Part shown: in pieces, positions 34,503 through 43,479 of the stretch
Layout: every line of letters begins with the position of its first letter
Numbering within the stretch: position 1 is the stretch's first letter
NCBI GenBank assembly: GCA_022844105.1
Contig: JALHMJ010000002.1
Location: 62,001-126,000, forward strand
DNA length: 64,000 nucleotides
DNA from: Hyphomicrobium sp.
Lineage (GTDB): Bacteria > Pseudomonadota > Alphaproteobacteria > Rhizobiales > Hyphomicrobiaceae
Direction: 5' to 3'
Notes under the pieces: generated by a model
What the model was told of the DNA's origin: nothing
Databases searched by the model: none
What the model saw: only the letters and a program-made list of their open reading frames with translations
Translations under genes and position numbers: made by a program

Positions 34503-36584
34503 TTAGCGCAATGCCGCTGTCGACTGCTGACCATATTTCCTCAGCACCTCACGTGCCCGGTCAGCGACCGCATCTGCAATCGCCGCATGGCCCTCTGCGG
34601 TGGGATGGAACGCACCGGAATACGTAGCAGCCAGTAGAACTTGGAACCGAGCGAGGCTCTGGAAGGCCAGCGCCCGGGTCGCCACCGATCCGGCAGCATG
34701 AAAATTTCCGGTCATGAACGCATCATTCGGCGTCCGAAACCAACGCTGGCGCGACGCATAAGCGCGAAAATCCGTCGGCGCGAATGGTTCCCACTTGTTG
34801 CCGACCATGCGCGGCACGCGCAGATCATCGGCAATGGAAAAGGAGTTGTCGGTAAAGCCCGCGCAGATGCCCCGGCCGACGAAGGCATTGCGATGCGCCG
34901 TGGCAAACGACCATCCGTGCGTGCGGGCGCTGCGGGCCATGACCCGCTGCAGCTGGTCGGCCAGATCCGATCCTGCTTTGGCACGCCTTTCGCTCAGATA
35001 AAAATCGCCGGTGACATCCATTCCGGCCGTGCCGTCGGGACAGACCCGCCGGCCATCGCCCAGCAGCGCCAACGGCGGATAAGCAGTCAGGATCACCCGG
35101 TCGCTCTCTTGCCACGGCAGCTGCAGGATGCCGTGAATGGCGCGGTTCAATGCCTTGTAGCGTTCGTCGAGGCGGTCGAGCAGGGCCTTGGATTCGAGAT
35201 TTCCGTGGATCTGTCCGAACCACCCACCGAGCTGTCGCAGAGTGCTGTCATCCGCCAGCACGGCGTTCGCCACCAACCGAGCAAAGCCGATGTCGTTGCC
35301 GCCAATTGAGACGAGCAGCAGATCGATCTTGCGGGCCATCTCCCGCTTGCACTTTTTGAGAACGAGGCCACCCTTCAATTCCGGAATTATGCCGTTGATG
35401 TGGTAGGCCTCGGGCATGTCGATAAGATCGGCGGGTTCGCGCCCGCACTGCACATCGGCGAGTGCGGAGATCTGCGACAGGTCCGGTGGGTTGGGCACCC
35501 ATTCGTTGCCCTTGTAACGCAGGAACAACCCCCAGGTGACCTCAGCGCCCGAGCACGAAAGTCCCACGAACGTCACAGCCCGGTGCGGATCCTCCACGGC
35601 AAGCTGCAACGCCGCACGCATCTGATACGAATAGAGAGACCGGTGGCACGCCGTATCGAGCCACCGCGCCCCTTCCTTATTGAAAATCTTGTCGCCGATC
35701 CTCTTCCAGTCGCCGATGCGGGCCGGGAGGTTGGCCAACCGCTCATCCTTTGCCGCATAGGAGGCCGTGCGCTCCGGCGAAAATCGCACCGGCACATCGG
35801 GATTGCCCTCGCCTGAACCGAAGCTGTCGCCCATGGCGGCAACGAGCAGGTCCGTCACAACGACATCGGTCCGCGCCACTTCGCGGCCGCCGATCTCGAC
35901 GGTCACCCGGGCCCCCCTCGGATAGGGAATATCGAGGGTCGCCTCATCCGAACACTTCTGCCGCAAGGATTGCCCGCGCGAATTCGATGTCCCAAGCGGC
36001 GCTGTCAGCCATGTGCAGTCGACGCGCGGATCATCGACGCCCGTGAGTTTGAACAGCGCGGGGTGGATATCAGGCGAAACGTAGGCTGTGCCGTCGCCGC
36101 AATCATAGCGATTTTTGGCGTTGGACCAGCACACGTCGTCGATCATCGTCGCGGCCCAACCATCGGGATGCCGGGTACTCAGTTCCTGTTCGGCAGCCAG
36201 CACCGGTGTCGCCCGCTTGACCGCGTCAAGCGACAGCCAGGTCGCCCGATGTACCTCCGTATCGGAAGCATTCTTGAAAAAGCGGAACGGGTTCGCGACC
36301 CGCCATTCGATGCGCGCCACCGGTGCGCTGATTTCGGCCGGCAGAATAGCACCGTCAGGTAGCGGCGCGGCGACGGGTGCTGCCGTATCGGGCCGCGACG
36401 GTGCCGGCACGGTGGCCTGCGGCTCGCTCCCCGTTGCGGGCGCCGGTTCGGTCAAAGGTGCCTCGAGAGGCGCGCGCTCGATGGCCGACGGCTCTTGCGC
36501 GATCGTCGCAACTGGACTGATACTAAGGCCGCAAAGCATTGCCGCGAGCGCCGCCCCGCCCCGCCGCCTCTGCAAACGCCGCAT
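34503..36584 (-). CDS. Large periplasmic SGNH/GDSL-family hydrolase
   Basis: 693 residues from ATG 36584, where GGAGA lies five bases upstream and a signal peptide begins (AALAAMLCGLSISPVATIAQ). A TTG at 36617 is an alternative. About 60 Pro/Ala-rich residues follow. SGNH blocks are present: AAMGDSFGSGEG near 250 (nucleophile Ser in GDS), IGGNDIGFA near 430 (Gly and Asn), and FHPTAEGHAAI near 660 (catalytic His). The 180-residue gaps between blocks and many Cys are unusual for this family. It should be a secreted esterase or acyl hydrolase, perhaps acting on polysaccharide acyl groups given the window, but the substrate is unknown. Confidence 0.78.
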   Translation of the reverse strand: MRRLQRRRGGAALAAMLCGLSISPVATIAQEPSAIERAPLEAPLTEPAPATGSEPQATVPAPSRPDTAAPVAAPLPDGAILPAEISAPVARIEWRVANPFRFFKNASDTEVHRATWLSLDAVKRATPVLAAEQELSTRHPDGWAATMIDDVCWSNAKNRYDCGDGTAYVSPDIHPALFKLTGVDDPRVDCTWLTAPLGTSNSRGQSLRQKCSDEATLDIPYPRGARVTVEIGGREVARTDVVVTDLLVAAMGDSFGSGEGNPDVPVRFSPERTASYAAKDERLANLPARIGDWKRIGDKIFNKEGARWLDTACHRSLYSYQMRAALQLAVEDPHRAVTFVGLSCSGAEVTWGLFLRYKGNEWVPNPPDLSQISALADVQCGREPADLIDMPEAYHINGIIPELKGGLVLKKCKREMARKIDLLLVSIGGNDIGFARLVANAVLADDSTLRQLGGWFGQIHGNLESKALLDRLDERYKALNRAIHGILQLPWQESDRVILTAYPPLALLGDGRRVCPDGTAGMDVTGDFYLSERRAKAGSDLADQLQRVMARSARTHGWSFATAHRNAFVGRGICAGFTDNSFSIADDLRVPRMVGNKWEPFAPTDFRAYASRQRWFRTPNDAFMTGNFHAAGSVATRALAFQSLARFQVLLAATYSGAFHPTAEGHAAIADAVADRAREVLRKYGQQSTAALR

Positions 36585-36613
36585 CGATCTCTCCAATTCC
36601 CGATTGTCCGCTC

Positions 36614-37447
36614 TCAAAAGCGACCGAGCCGCGCCGCAAGCCAGAGTCGCAGACTGCGCTCGAGCGGCGAAGGTTCAGCGACATCACGGACGGAGTCGCG
36701 ACCAGCGCTCTGAATCGCCCGTAAATATGGCCCGGCAAGGGCAACCGGCACGATGACGCGCCGCAGATCACGACTTATACGCCGCAGACGGGGACGCAAG
36801 GCGGCCCACGCCGTTGCAGCCTCGTCGATGAGATGTGCCATCGCTGAACGCAATTCGCCTTCGTCGATGGTCGCGCCTTCGCCAAACTGATCGGCGCTGA
36901 GCGGAGTGCGCCCTTTCGCGAATAAATAGGGCATTCGCGCAGCCGCGCGCACGAGACCAAGCGCGCGTGCGGCCTCCTCCTCGATCGCAGTATCGGTCAC
37001 GGGGTGAAAGCCGAGCAATGCCGCCCGCAATCGCATGGCCGCCAGTTCCGGCGACGTGACATAGGCTTCAAAGGCCGCGCGGGTCGCAAACGGCTCCGCG
37101 TAGAGTTCGGCTGCGCGCGCCTCAAGCACCGGCGCGATGAAGTCCCCGACCGGTAGCGGCAACAGCGGCTGCATAGCGCGCACCGCATCGGCAACGGGAT
37201 GACCGGACGGACCGTCGGCAGCGAGCGCGTCGCGCCACCACTGCAGCCGGATTTCGCCGAGTGCCGGGTCGCTAACATGCAGCGGAATGCGCGCCAGTTC
37301 CCCCATTAGCGCGGCTATGGCGATAAAGTCCGCCTGTTGTTTGTCAGGGGCGAGCAGAGCCGCAAGGTAGTCGTCATACGCTAAATCGCGTGCAGCCCGG
37401 CGGACAGCTCCGTCAGCATATTGTGCAGCAGTTCGGGCATCCGCCAT
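36614..37447 (-). CDS. Squalene/phytoene synthase-like protein, NDUFAF6-related
   Basis: 277 residues from ATG 37447, five bases after the upstream stop. It belongs to the squalene/phytoene synthase fold: RDLAYDDYLAALLAP, then EIRLQWWRDAL and LPLPVGDFIAPVLEA. The Asp-rich motifs (DxxxD) that bind prenyl diphosphate are not visible at their usual places. The QWWRDAL motif and this absence match the branch that includes the mitochondrial complex I assembly factor NDUFAF6, so a non-catalytic assembly role is more likely than terpenoid synthesis. It follows an Mth938-domain gene. Confidence 0.75.
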   Translation of the reverse strand: MADARTAAQYADGAVRRAARDLAYDDYLAALLAPDKQQADFIAIAALMGELARIPLHVSDPALGEIRLQWWRDALAADGPSGHPVADAVRAMQPLLPLPVGDFIAPVLEARAAELYAEPFATRAAFEAYVTSPELAAMRLRAALLGFHPVTDTAIEEEAARALGLVRAAARMPYLFAKGRTPLSADQFGEGATIDEGELRSAMAHLIDEAATAWAALRPRLRRISRDLRRVIVPVALAGPYLRAIQSAGRDSVRDVAEPSPLERSLRLWLAARLGRF

Positions 37448-37452
37448 CGGTA

Positions 37453-37830
37453 TTAGTCCACGGCGAGAAGAGCAGCGCTGACGTCGCGCTCTTCCGCCAG
37501 CAGAACGTTGTAGGTCCGCGCCGCTGCACCCGTATCCATCACCTCCAGCCACAACCCAGCTTGACGGAACGCGTCCAGGACGGCGGCAGACGGGAAGACT
37601 GGGGATCGCCCGGTGCCCAGGAGCAGCACGCCGCTCACCGCGCCTTCCTCCTGCAAGATACGGATAAGGTCCGCTGTGATGTCAGTCACCGATTCCGCCG
37701 GCCACGCCCGAATGGCGGCCGGCAGACACAGAATTGACCCACGGTGACTCATGCCCGCGAAACGAAACCCCCCATTTCCATAGGCTTCAATCGGGGCGCG
37801 ACCGGGATAGCGCGGCGTCACTTCGGACAT
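37453..37830 (-). CDS. Mth938-domain protein (NDUFAF3-like)
   Basis: 125 residues from ATG 37830, with GAGGGA upstream; a longer frame would overlap secF by 32 bases. GGFRFAGMSHRGSILCLP is the family start. GVLLLGTGRSPVFP and LEVMDTGAAARTYNVLLAEERDV (shortened) follow, the order of the DUF498/Mth938 fold. The human relative NDUFAF3 helps assemble respiratory complex I. It lies 47 bases after secF and five before the NDUFAF6-like gene, so two possible complex I assembly proteins share a Sec operon. Confidence 0.85.
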   Translation of the reverse strand: MSEVTPRYPGRAPIEAYGNGGFRFAGMSHRGSILCLPAAIRAWPAESVTDITADLIRILQEEGAVSGVLLLGTGRSPVFPSAAVLDAFRQAGLWLEVMDTGAAARTYNVLLAEERDVSAALLAVD

Positions 37831-37876
37831 GGGCACCGTTTCCCTCAGCGGCTGGCCATCGCCGCGTCGAATACGA

Positions 37877-38824
37877 TCAGCCGGCGGACTTGACCTCCGA
37901 ACCGACAACCGTCTCGCGCTTCACGCCAAGGTATTCCAAGATTGGCGCACCGATGAAGATCGATGAATAGGTACCGATGATCACGCCGAATAGCATGGCG
38001 AACGTGAAATTCTGCATCACCGCGCCGCCGAGGAAATAGAGCGCAATCAGCACGGCAATTGTCGTCACGCCGGTCAGGATCGTGCGCGACAACGTTTCGT
38101 TGATCGACAGATTCAACAGTTCGGTCAGATCCATGCGCTTGTACTTGCGCAAGTTTTCTCGAATGCGGTCGGAAACCACGACCGTGTCGTTGACCGAATA
38201 GCCCAGGATGGTCAATAGCGCGGCGACGATCGCCAGATCGAATTCCATCTGAAACAATGCGAAAATGCCGGCGGTAACGAGAACGTCGTGTGCAAGTGCA
38301 AAGATGGTTCCTACCGCGAACTGCCATTCGAATCGGAACCAGACATAAACGACAATCGCCAGGATCGAAGCCAGAACGGCAATCGTGCCGGTCCGTCGCA
38401 ATTCACTCGATACAGCCGGTCCGACAATCTCCACGCGCCGCTGTTCGTAGGCTTGACCCAGCACACCCTGGACCTTCTTCAAGGCATCCTGCTGGGCCTG
38501 GTCGCCGCCGGCCTGCTCCTCGACGCGGATCAGAACGTCCTGCGGCGAGCCAAAGCTCTGGATCTGCACGTCGCCGAGTCCCAGCTTGCCGATGCTGTCG
38601 CGCAGGCCGGCAATGTCGGCGGGCCCGCTTTTCGACTTCACCTCGATCATCGCGCCGCCCTTGAAGTCGACGCCGTAGTTGAAACCCTTGGTAAAGATCA
38701 GGGCCAGCGAGATGATCATGGCCAGGATCGAAAGCCCAAAGCACAGATCCTTGAACTTCATGAAGTTCAGCCGCGTGCCATGCGGAAAGAAGTCGATGCC
38801 CTTGAAGTCGGGGACGAGAAACAT
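37877..38824 (-). CDS. secF: Protein translocase subunit SecF
   Basis: 315 residues with six membrane segments. The N-terminus has GFNYGVDFKGGAMIEVKSK (shortened), and the membrane domain has GTIFALAHDVLVTAGIFAL and ILGYSVNDTVVVSDRIRENL (shortened), the SecF signatures. With SecD it uses the proton gradient to complete protein export through SecYEG. It begins 13 bases after secD, the standard order yajC-secD-secF. Confidence 0.96.
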   Translation of the reverse strand: MFLVPDFKGIDFFPHGTRLNFMKFKDLCFGLSILAMIISLALIFTKGFNYGVDFKGGAMIEVKSKSGPADIAGLRDSIGKLGLGDVQIQSFGSPQDVLIRVEEQAGGDQAQQDALKKVQGVLGQAYEQRRVEIVGPAVSSELRRTGTIAVLASILAIVVYVWFRFEWQFAVGTIFALAHDVLVTAGIFALFQMEFDLAIVAALLTILGYSVNDTVVVSDRIRENLRKYKRMDLTELLNLSINETLSRTILTGVTTIAVLIALYFLGGAVMQNFTFAMLFGVIIGTYSSIFIGAPILEYLGVKRETVVGSEVKSAG

Positions 38825-38837
38825 TGTGCGGTCCTTG

Positions 38838-40466
38838 TCAGATCGGAATCTGGATAGCGCGGCCTCTGATCGTCTTATTGTTCTTCAGCCACAGCGCGAC
38901 CAGCAGGCGCGTGATGGTCACGGCCGCGAACACGGACGTGAGGATGCCGAGCGACAGTGTCACGGCAAAGCCTCGGATCGGACCCGAACCCAGCCAGAAC
39001 ATGATGAGTGCGGCGGCAAGCGTCGTCAGCTGGCTGTCGAGAATGGTGACGAACGCCCGCTGGAAACCGCCGTCGATGGCCGCGATTGCCGTCTTGCCGG
39101 CCCGCAATTCTTCACGAATACGCTCGTAGATCAGCACGTTCGCATCGACCGCCATGGCGATGGTCAAGACGAAACCAGCGATGCCGGGCAGTGTCAGCGT
39201 GGTGCCAATCGCCGACATGAGTGCTAGGATCAGCAGCGCATGCACCGCAAGTCCGATGACGGCGTAAACGCCGAAGGTGCCGTAGGCAAGCACGGTCATG
39301 ATGGCCGTCGCAGTGAGGCCGACGAGACCCGCCCGCATGCCCGCCTCAATGGAATCCGCTCCGAGCGACGGCCCGACGGTCCGCTCCTCGACCACCGTCA
39401 GCTTCGCCGGCAATGCACCCGATCGCAGCTGGATTGCGAGATTGTTCGCGCTCTCCACCGTGAAGCTGCCGGAAATCTGACCCGTCCCACCCAGGATCGG
39501 CTCTCGGATCACGGGCGCCGAGATCACCTTGTCATCGAGCACGATGGCGAACGGACGGCCGACATTGTCTTGCGTGTACTTGCCGAATTTGCGCGCGCCC
39601 GCCGTATTGAAGCGGAACGAAATGATCGGCTCGGTCGTCCGACTATCGAAGCCCGGCTGGGCATCGTCGAGATCATCGCCGGGAACGATCGATGTCTCCT
39701 GCAGCAGATATTCCGTCGGCCCACCCCGCTCGACGTCGGTACTCGCATAAATCTTGTAACCGAGTGGAATTCGCGACGCGCGGGCTTCTTCGGGGCTAAT
39801 CGTCGGATGAACGGCGTGGAACGAGAGCTTTGCCGTTTGTCCAATGAGGTTCTTGAGGACTGTCGTGTCGTTGAGCCCGGGGTACTGGACCAAAATGCGA
39901 TCCTTGCCTTGCCGCACCACCGTCGATTCCGCCGTACCAAGCGCGTTGACGCGACGGTTGATCGTCTCGATCGATGCCGTCGTGGCGTTGGTCAATCGCT
40001 GATCGAACCCCATCTGTGTCGGGGTGATGGTGAATTGATTTTCGCCAATTTTTGCGATGACGAGATCATTGCCACCCGTACCAAGGACAGCGTTTCCGAC
40101 GGGAGAGATCAGCTTTTTCAGCTCCGTCTCCGCGCGCCCGGCATCTTCCGCCTTGACCAGCGTCACCTTGACCGCGCCGCCGTCGACACCGATAGCCGAG
40201 AAGCCGATGCGCGCTTCGCGCAGGCTCGCCCGGGAAGAATCCTGCACGCCCTGCAGCCAATCCTTGCGGATTTCATCCTGATCGAGCGCCAGTAGAAGAT
40301 GCGCCCCGCCGCGCAGGTCAAGACCGAGCGGCATCTGGCGCTTGGGCACGAAGTTGGGCCACGTTGCCAATGTCTCCTTGGAGACAAAATTCGGCAACGC
40401 GAACATGAAGCCCGCCAAACACGTCAGAAGGATCGCGATAATTTTCCAGCGGTCGAAATGCAGCAT
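38838..40466 (-). CDS. secD: Protein translocase subunit SecD
   Basis: 542 residues. After the first helix, the motif PLGLDLRGGAHLLLALD marks SecD. The large periplasmic P1 region follows. The membrane part contains GAGLP-type SecD helices ending TIAMAVDANVLIYERIREEL (shortened), with the charged residues needed for proton-driven export. Length is close to the usual 530-550 residues of alphaproteobacteria. It starts 87 bases after yajC. Confidence 0.96.
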   Translation of the reverse strand: MLHFDRWKIIAILLTCLAGFMFALPNFVSKETLATWPNFVPKRQMPLGLDLRGGAHLLLALDQDEIRKDWLQGVQDSSRASLREARIGFSAIGVDGGAVKVTLVKAEDAGRAETELKKLISPVGNAVLGTGGNDLVIAKIGENQFTITPTQMGFDQRLTNATTASIETINRRVNALGTAESTVVRQGKDRILVQYPGLNDTTVLKNLIGQTAKLSFHAVHPTISPEEARASRIPLGYKIYASTDVERGGPTEYLLQETSIVPGDDLDDAQPGFDSRTTEPIISFRFNTAGARKFGKYTQDNVGRPFAIVLDDKVISAPVIREPILGGTGQISGSFTVESANNLAIQLRSGALPAKLTVVEERTVGPSLGADSIEAGMRAGLVGLTATAIMTVLAYGTFGVYAVIGLAVHALLILALMSAIGTTLTLPGIAGFVLTIAMAVDANVLIYERIREELRAGKTAIAAIDGGFQRAFVTILDSQLTTLAAALIMFWLGSGPIRGFAVTLSLGILTSVFAAVTITRLLVALWLKNNKTIRGRAIQIPI

Positions 40467-40553
40467 CGAGGCTCTACCTGTTGATCATTGACGCGTCGGC
40501 GCGCGCGCAGGCGGCGGGAACGCAAGCGCGGAACGATGTCCTACGAAAAGACG

Positions 40554-40892
40554 TCAGGTCGTTTCCTTCACCGGCTCGCCTTTGGCGCGCACGTCCATCA
40601 AAGTCGAGCGCAAGACCCGGATGCGCATGGTGTCAGACAGTTCGACCTCGACCTCGTCCGAGCCGTCCGAAACCTTCGTGACCTTACCGATCATGCCCCC
40701 GGACGTGACCACGGTATCACCGCGACGAACTTTCTCGACCATTTCCTTATGTTGAGAGGCGCGCTGCGATTGCGGACGAATGACGAGAAAATAAAAGATG
40801 AGGACCATCAGCAGCATGGGGATCAAAAGACCCGTGAACGGGTCAGCCCCTGCGGCCGGGGCCCCTTGTGCGAATGCGGGTTCGATGAACAT
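40554..40892 (-). CDS. yajC: Preprotein translocase subunit YajC
   Basis: 112 residues from ATG 40892, chosen because AGAGGA lies upstream and the earlier frame adds a non-homologous leader. The single membrane helix PMLLMVLIFYFLVIRPQ runs into QSQRASQHKEMVEKVRRGDTVVTSGGMIGKV (shortened), the family core. YajC joins SecDF in the translocon. It is the first gene of the secDF operon. Confidence 0.94.
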   Translation of the reverse strand: MFIEPAFAQGAPAAGADPFTGLLIPMLLMVLIFYFLVIRPQSQRASQHKEMVEKVRRGDTVVTSGGMIGKVTKVSDGSDEVEVELSDTMRIRVLRSTLMDVRAKGEPVKETT

Positions 40893-41138
40893 ACGGGTCG
40901 TGTCCTCTTCTTCACCGGCCGTGATCGGGCCGGAATTAATGGCTGCAAGGGCAAATGGGCAGGCGTGCGGGGTCAGATAACCCCACCCTGCCGCCACACC
41001 AAGGAAATTTCGCGCGACTATAGTGGCAGCCCCTTGCTTTGCAACCGCATCGGAGCTGTGAACGGACTAGGCGAGACCCCCGCCGACGGTTTAGAACCAA
41101 CCCCGACCAAGTTCTGAATGAGACGGGGAATCAATAAC

Positions 41139-42014
41139 ATGACGACGATCGGGCCAGACGGCGAACTGGGCCAGCTGCTCGCCCGGGTCGCCACCGCACT
41201 GGAACGGCTGGCGCCGCCCCCCGTCAAAACCGTCGATTTCGAAAAATCGGACGCTTTCGTCTGGTCGGGCGCCTCGGCAGGCTTTGAGGCGGTAGCGAAA
41301 GTCAACCGCGTCCCGCTCGCCCTTCTGACGGGTATCGATCTCGCCGCCGCGCAACTCCATGCCAATACCGAACGGTTCGCACGCGGCCTGCCGGCCAACA
41401 ACGCCCTCCTGTGGGGTGCGCGCGGCATGGGTAAATCGAGCCTCGTCAAAGCCGTGCACGCCGACGTCGCAGCCGCCGGCCCGCATCGTTTGAAGCTTGT
41501 CGAAATCCACCGCGAGGACATCGCCACCCTGCCGGCCTGCCTCGCGATATTGAAGCGGCAGCCAAACCGCTTCATCGTGTTTTGCGACGACCTCTCCTTC
41601 GACAAGGACGACACCAGCTATAAATCTTTGAAAGCCGTGCTCGAAGGCGGCATCGAAGGCCGGCCGCAAAACGTCGTATTCTACGCCACCTCCAACCGCC
41701 GTCACCTGATGCCGCGCGACATGGTCGACAATGAAAGGTCGACGGCCATCAATCCGGCCGAAGCAGTGGAAGAAAAGGTTTCCCTCTCAGACCGCTTCGG
41801 TCTTTGGCTCGGCTTCCACAATTGCACCCAGGAACAGTACCTCGGCATGATCGGCGACTATGCGCGCTATTACGGCCTCGATGCCGATCCGGCCGAAATA
41901 GAACGCAGCGCGCTCGAATGGAGCCTGACGCGCGGCGCCCGCTCCGGCCGCGTCGCTTGGCAATTCATTCAAGATCTCGCCGGCCGCCTCGGCGCCACGC
42001 TCGACCGCGCCTGA
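41139..42014 (+). CDS. DUF815-family P-loop ATPase
   Basis: 291 residues from ATG 41139, with GGGGA about nine bases upstream; ATG 41118 would add seven. Walker A is LLWGARGMGKSSLVKA near residue 90, and Walker B is RFIVFCDDLSFD. DTSYKSLKAVLEGGIEGRPQNVVFYATSNRRHL (shortened) is the DUF815 hallmark segment with the sensor Asn-Arg. It resembles an AAA-like ATPase of unknown role that is often found beside yajC-secD. It is divergent from yajC. Confidence 0.88.
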   Translation: MTTIGPDGELGQLLARVATALERLAPPPVKTVDFEKSDAFVWSGASAGFEAVAKVNRVPLALLTGIDLAAAQLHANTERFARGLPANNALLWGARGMGKSSLVKAVHADVAAAGPHRLKLVEIHREDIATLPACLAILKRQPNRFIVFCDDLSFDKDDTSYKSLKAVLEGGIEGRPQNVVFYATSNRRHLMPRDMVDNERSTAINPAEAVEEKVSLSDRFGLWLGFHNCTQEQYLGMIGDYARYYGLDADPAEIERSALEWSLTRGARSGRVAWQFIQDLAGRLGATLDRA

Positions 42015-42020
42015 CCCAAG

Positions 42021-42053
42021 AAAAAAGGGCTGCACGCATTTGCATGCAGCCCT
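42021..42053 (-). terminator. Terminator of the LysM/LytM gene
   Basis: AGGGCTGCA (42026-42034) pairs perfectly with TGCAGCCCT (42045-42053). On the minus strand the stem is followed by six T (42026-42021). It lies 22 bases past the stop of the minus-strand gene and also faces the end of the DUF815 gene. Confidence 0.85.
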
Positions 42054-42074
42054 GAAGTTCGAATATCAGGGGCG

Positions 42075-43430
42075 TCAGTTTCTTTCCAGATACCCGGTCG
42101 GATCGACCGGCGTTTGGTCGCGGCGAACTTCGAAATGCAGCTGCGGCTGATCGACGGCGCCGGTCTTGCCGGCCTTGGCGATCACCTGCCCACGCGTGAC
42201 GCGATCACCGCGCTTGACGAGAATTTCGCTGGCATGTGCGTAGGCTGTGACGAGATTGTTTTCGTGGCGGACGAGAATGAGGTTGCCGTAGCCCTTCAGT
42301 TCGCTGCCAGCGTAGGCAACGCTGCCGCTCTCGGCGGCATGAACATCAGTGCCCGCAGGCACGGAGATATTGATGCCGTCGTTGTGCGTTCCGTCGTTGC
42401 GCGGGCCGTACCCTGCGATCACGCGCCCCATCACCGGCCAGCGCAATTTGCCGTCCGCCACCGACCCCGACGCGGGCGCCGTGACGGCAACTGCGGTGCC
42501 GGCATCAAGCGCGGCCACCTTCTTTTCCTCAGCCCCGGAATTCAAAATCTTGGGGGCCGCCGACGGCGCCGACGGATCAAGTGCGAGAGGCGGGACATTG
42601 GCCGTGACCGGCGACTGCGCTGGCGGCGTCAAAACCGGCGCCGGCGAGGTCGTCGCGGGCACTTCGGCCAGCACCGCGCCGGCGACGCCCGGCACCTTCA
42701 AAACCGTTCCAGGTTTCACCCGGCGCACATCGGTGATGCCGTTGAAGCGCTGCAAGTCGTCGAGCTTGACCTTATTCTGACGCGCGACGTTGTAGAGCGA
42801 ATCGCCACCCTTAATGGTGTACGACCCGGTCCAGTCGGCCGGCGCCGGGGCGGCCGCAACCGCCGCAGGAGCCGCAGGACGCGCACGCGCCACAGCCCGA
42901 CCCGATGGCAGCGACAGTTTCTGACCGGGCTTTAAAACCGGCGTCGTTAGCCCGTTGACCCGCATGAGTTCGTTCAACGAGACATTCTCGCGCTTGGCGA
43001 TGCCGTACAGCGTGTCGCCGCGCTTGACCTCGATGTCCTGTCCCCGCTCCATCGGATCGACCGGCGGCGGGGCAAACGATGTGACAGGCGCCGGTGCGGC
43101 GCGCTGCGCGCGCACGGCCACGGGCTCCGGGGCGGGAGGCGGCAAAGCCGCCACCTGGATGCTCTTTTCGGCCGCGGGCGGCGGCGCGTTGTAGGCTTCC
43201 GCTAGCGGCTGAGTGGATGCCGGATCGGCACCCAGTCCCGACCGTTCATTGGTCGGCAGCGCACTGGTACTGTCATTGAAGTTGGCTGAAGCCGGGAAAT
43301 CGAAGCGCGCGATATCGGCGCTGCATCCGCCGGCAGCAAGCGCTGCCATCGCGGTTAGTGTGCTGATCGGGCGGCCGTAAATACGGCGGCCTGAGGAACC
43401 GGAACGCAGGAGACTGGACATGGTACGCAC
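42075..43430 (-). CDS. nlpD: LysM/LytM (M23) cell-division protein, catalytic site degenerate (NlpD/DipM-like)
   Basis: 451 residues. A signal ending in AALAAGGCSAD suggests a lipoprotein. Two LysM domains at about 128-170 (VKRGDTLYGIAKRE) and 202-247 (IKGGDSLYNVARQ) should bind peptidoglycan. The LytM domain fills the last 125 residues (KLRWPVMGRVIAGYG). At the zinc site, the expected H-x-G-x-D reads NDGIN, and HLH reads PQLHFE, so metal binding looks lost, as in NlpD and DipM that activate amidases. It lies in the nlpD position after surE. A CtrA-type box is upstream. Confidence 0.85.
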   Translation of the reverse strand: MRTMSSLLRSGSSGRRIYGRPISTLTAMAALAAGGCSADIARFDFPASANFNDSTSALPTNERSGLGADPASTQPLAEAYNAPPPAAEKSIQVAALPPPAPEPVAVRAQRAAPAPVTSFAPPPVDPMERGQDIEVKRGDTLYGIAKRENVSLNELMRVNGLTTPVLKPGQKLSLPSGRAVARARPAAPAAVAAAPAPADWTGSYTIKGGDSLYNVARQNKVKLDDLQRFNGITDVRRVKPGTVLKVPGVAGAVLAEVPATTSPAPVLTPPAQSPVTANVPPLALDPSAPSAAPKILNSGAEEKKVAALDAGTAVAVTAPASGSVADGKLRWPVMGRVIAGYGPRNDGTHNDGINISVPAGTDVHAAESGSVAYAGSELKGYGNLILVRHENNLVTAYAHASEILVKRGDRVTRGQVIAKAGKTGAVDQPQLHFEVRRDQTPVDPTGYLERN

Positions 43431-43448
43431 CTCACAACCTACGATCCA

Positions 43449-43479
43449 TTAACCGTTAATCGGTTAACACCGCCTTAAC
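43449..43479. promoter_or_regulatory. CtrA-type box and inverted repeat upstream of the LysM/LytM gene
   Basis: TTAA (43464-43467), seven bases, then TTAAC (43475-43479) fit the CtrA consensus exactly. It overlaps a perfect inverted repeat TTAACCG-N5-CGGTTAA (43449-43467). The site is 19-49 bases upstream of the start codon, within promoter range. Confidence 0.5.

Noticed and set aside
39240-40295. 351-codon plus-strand frame opposite secD
   Set aside because: Antisense shadow; secD motifs are complete on the minus strand.
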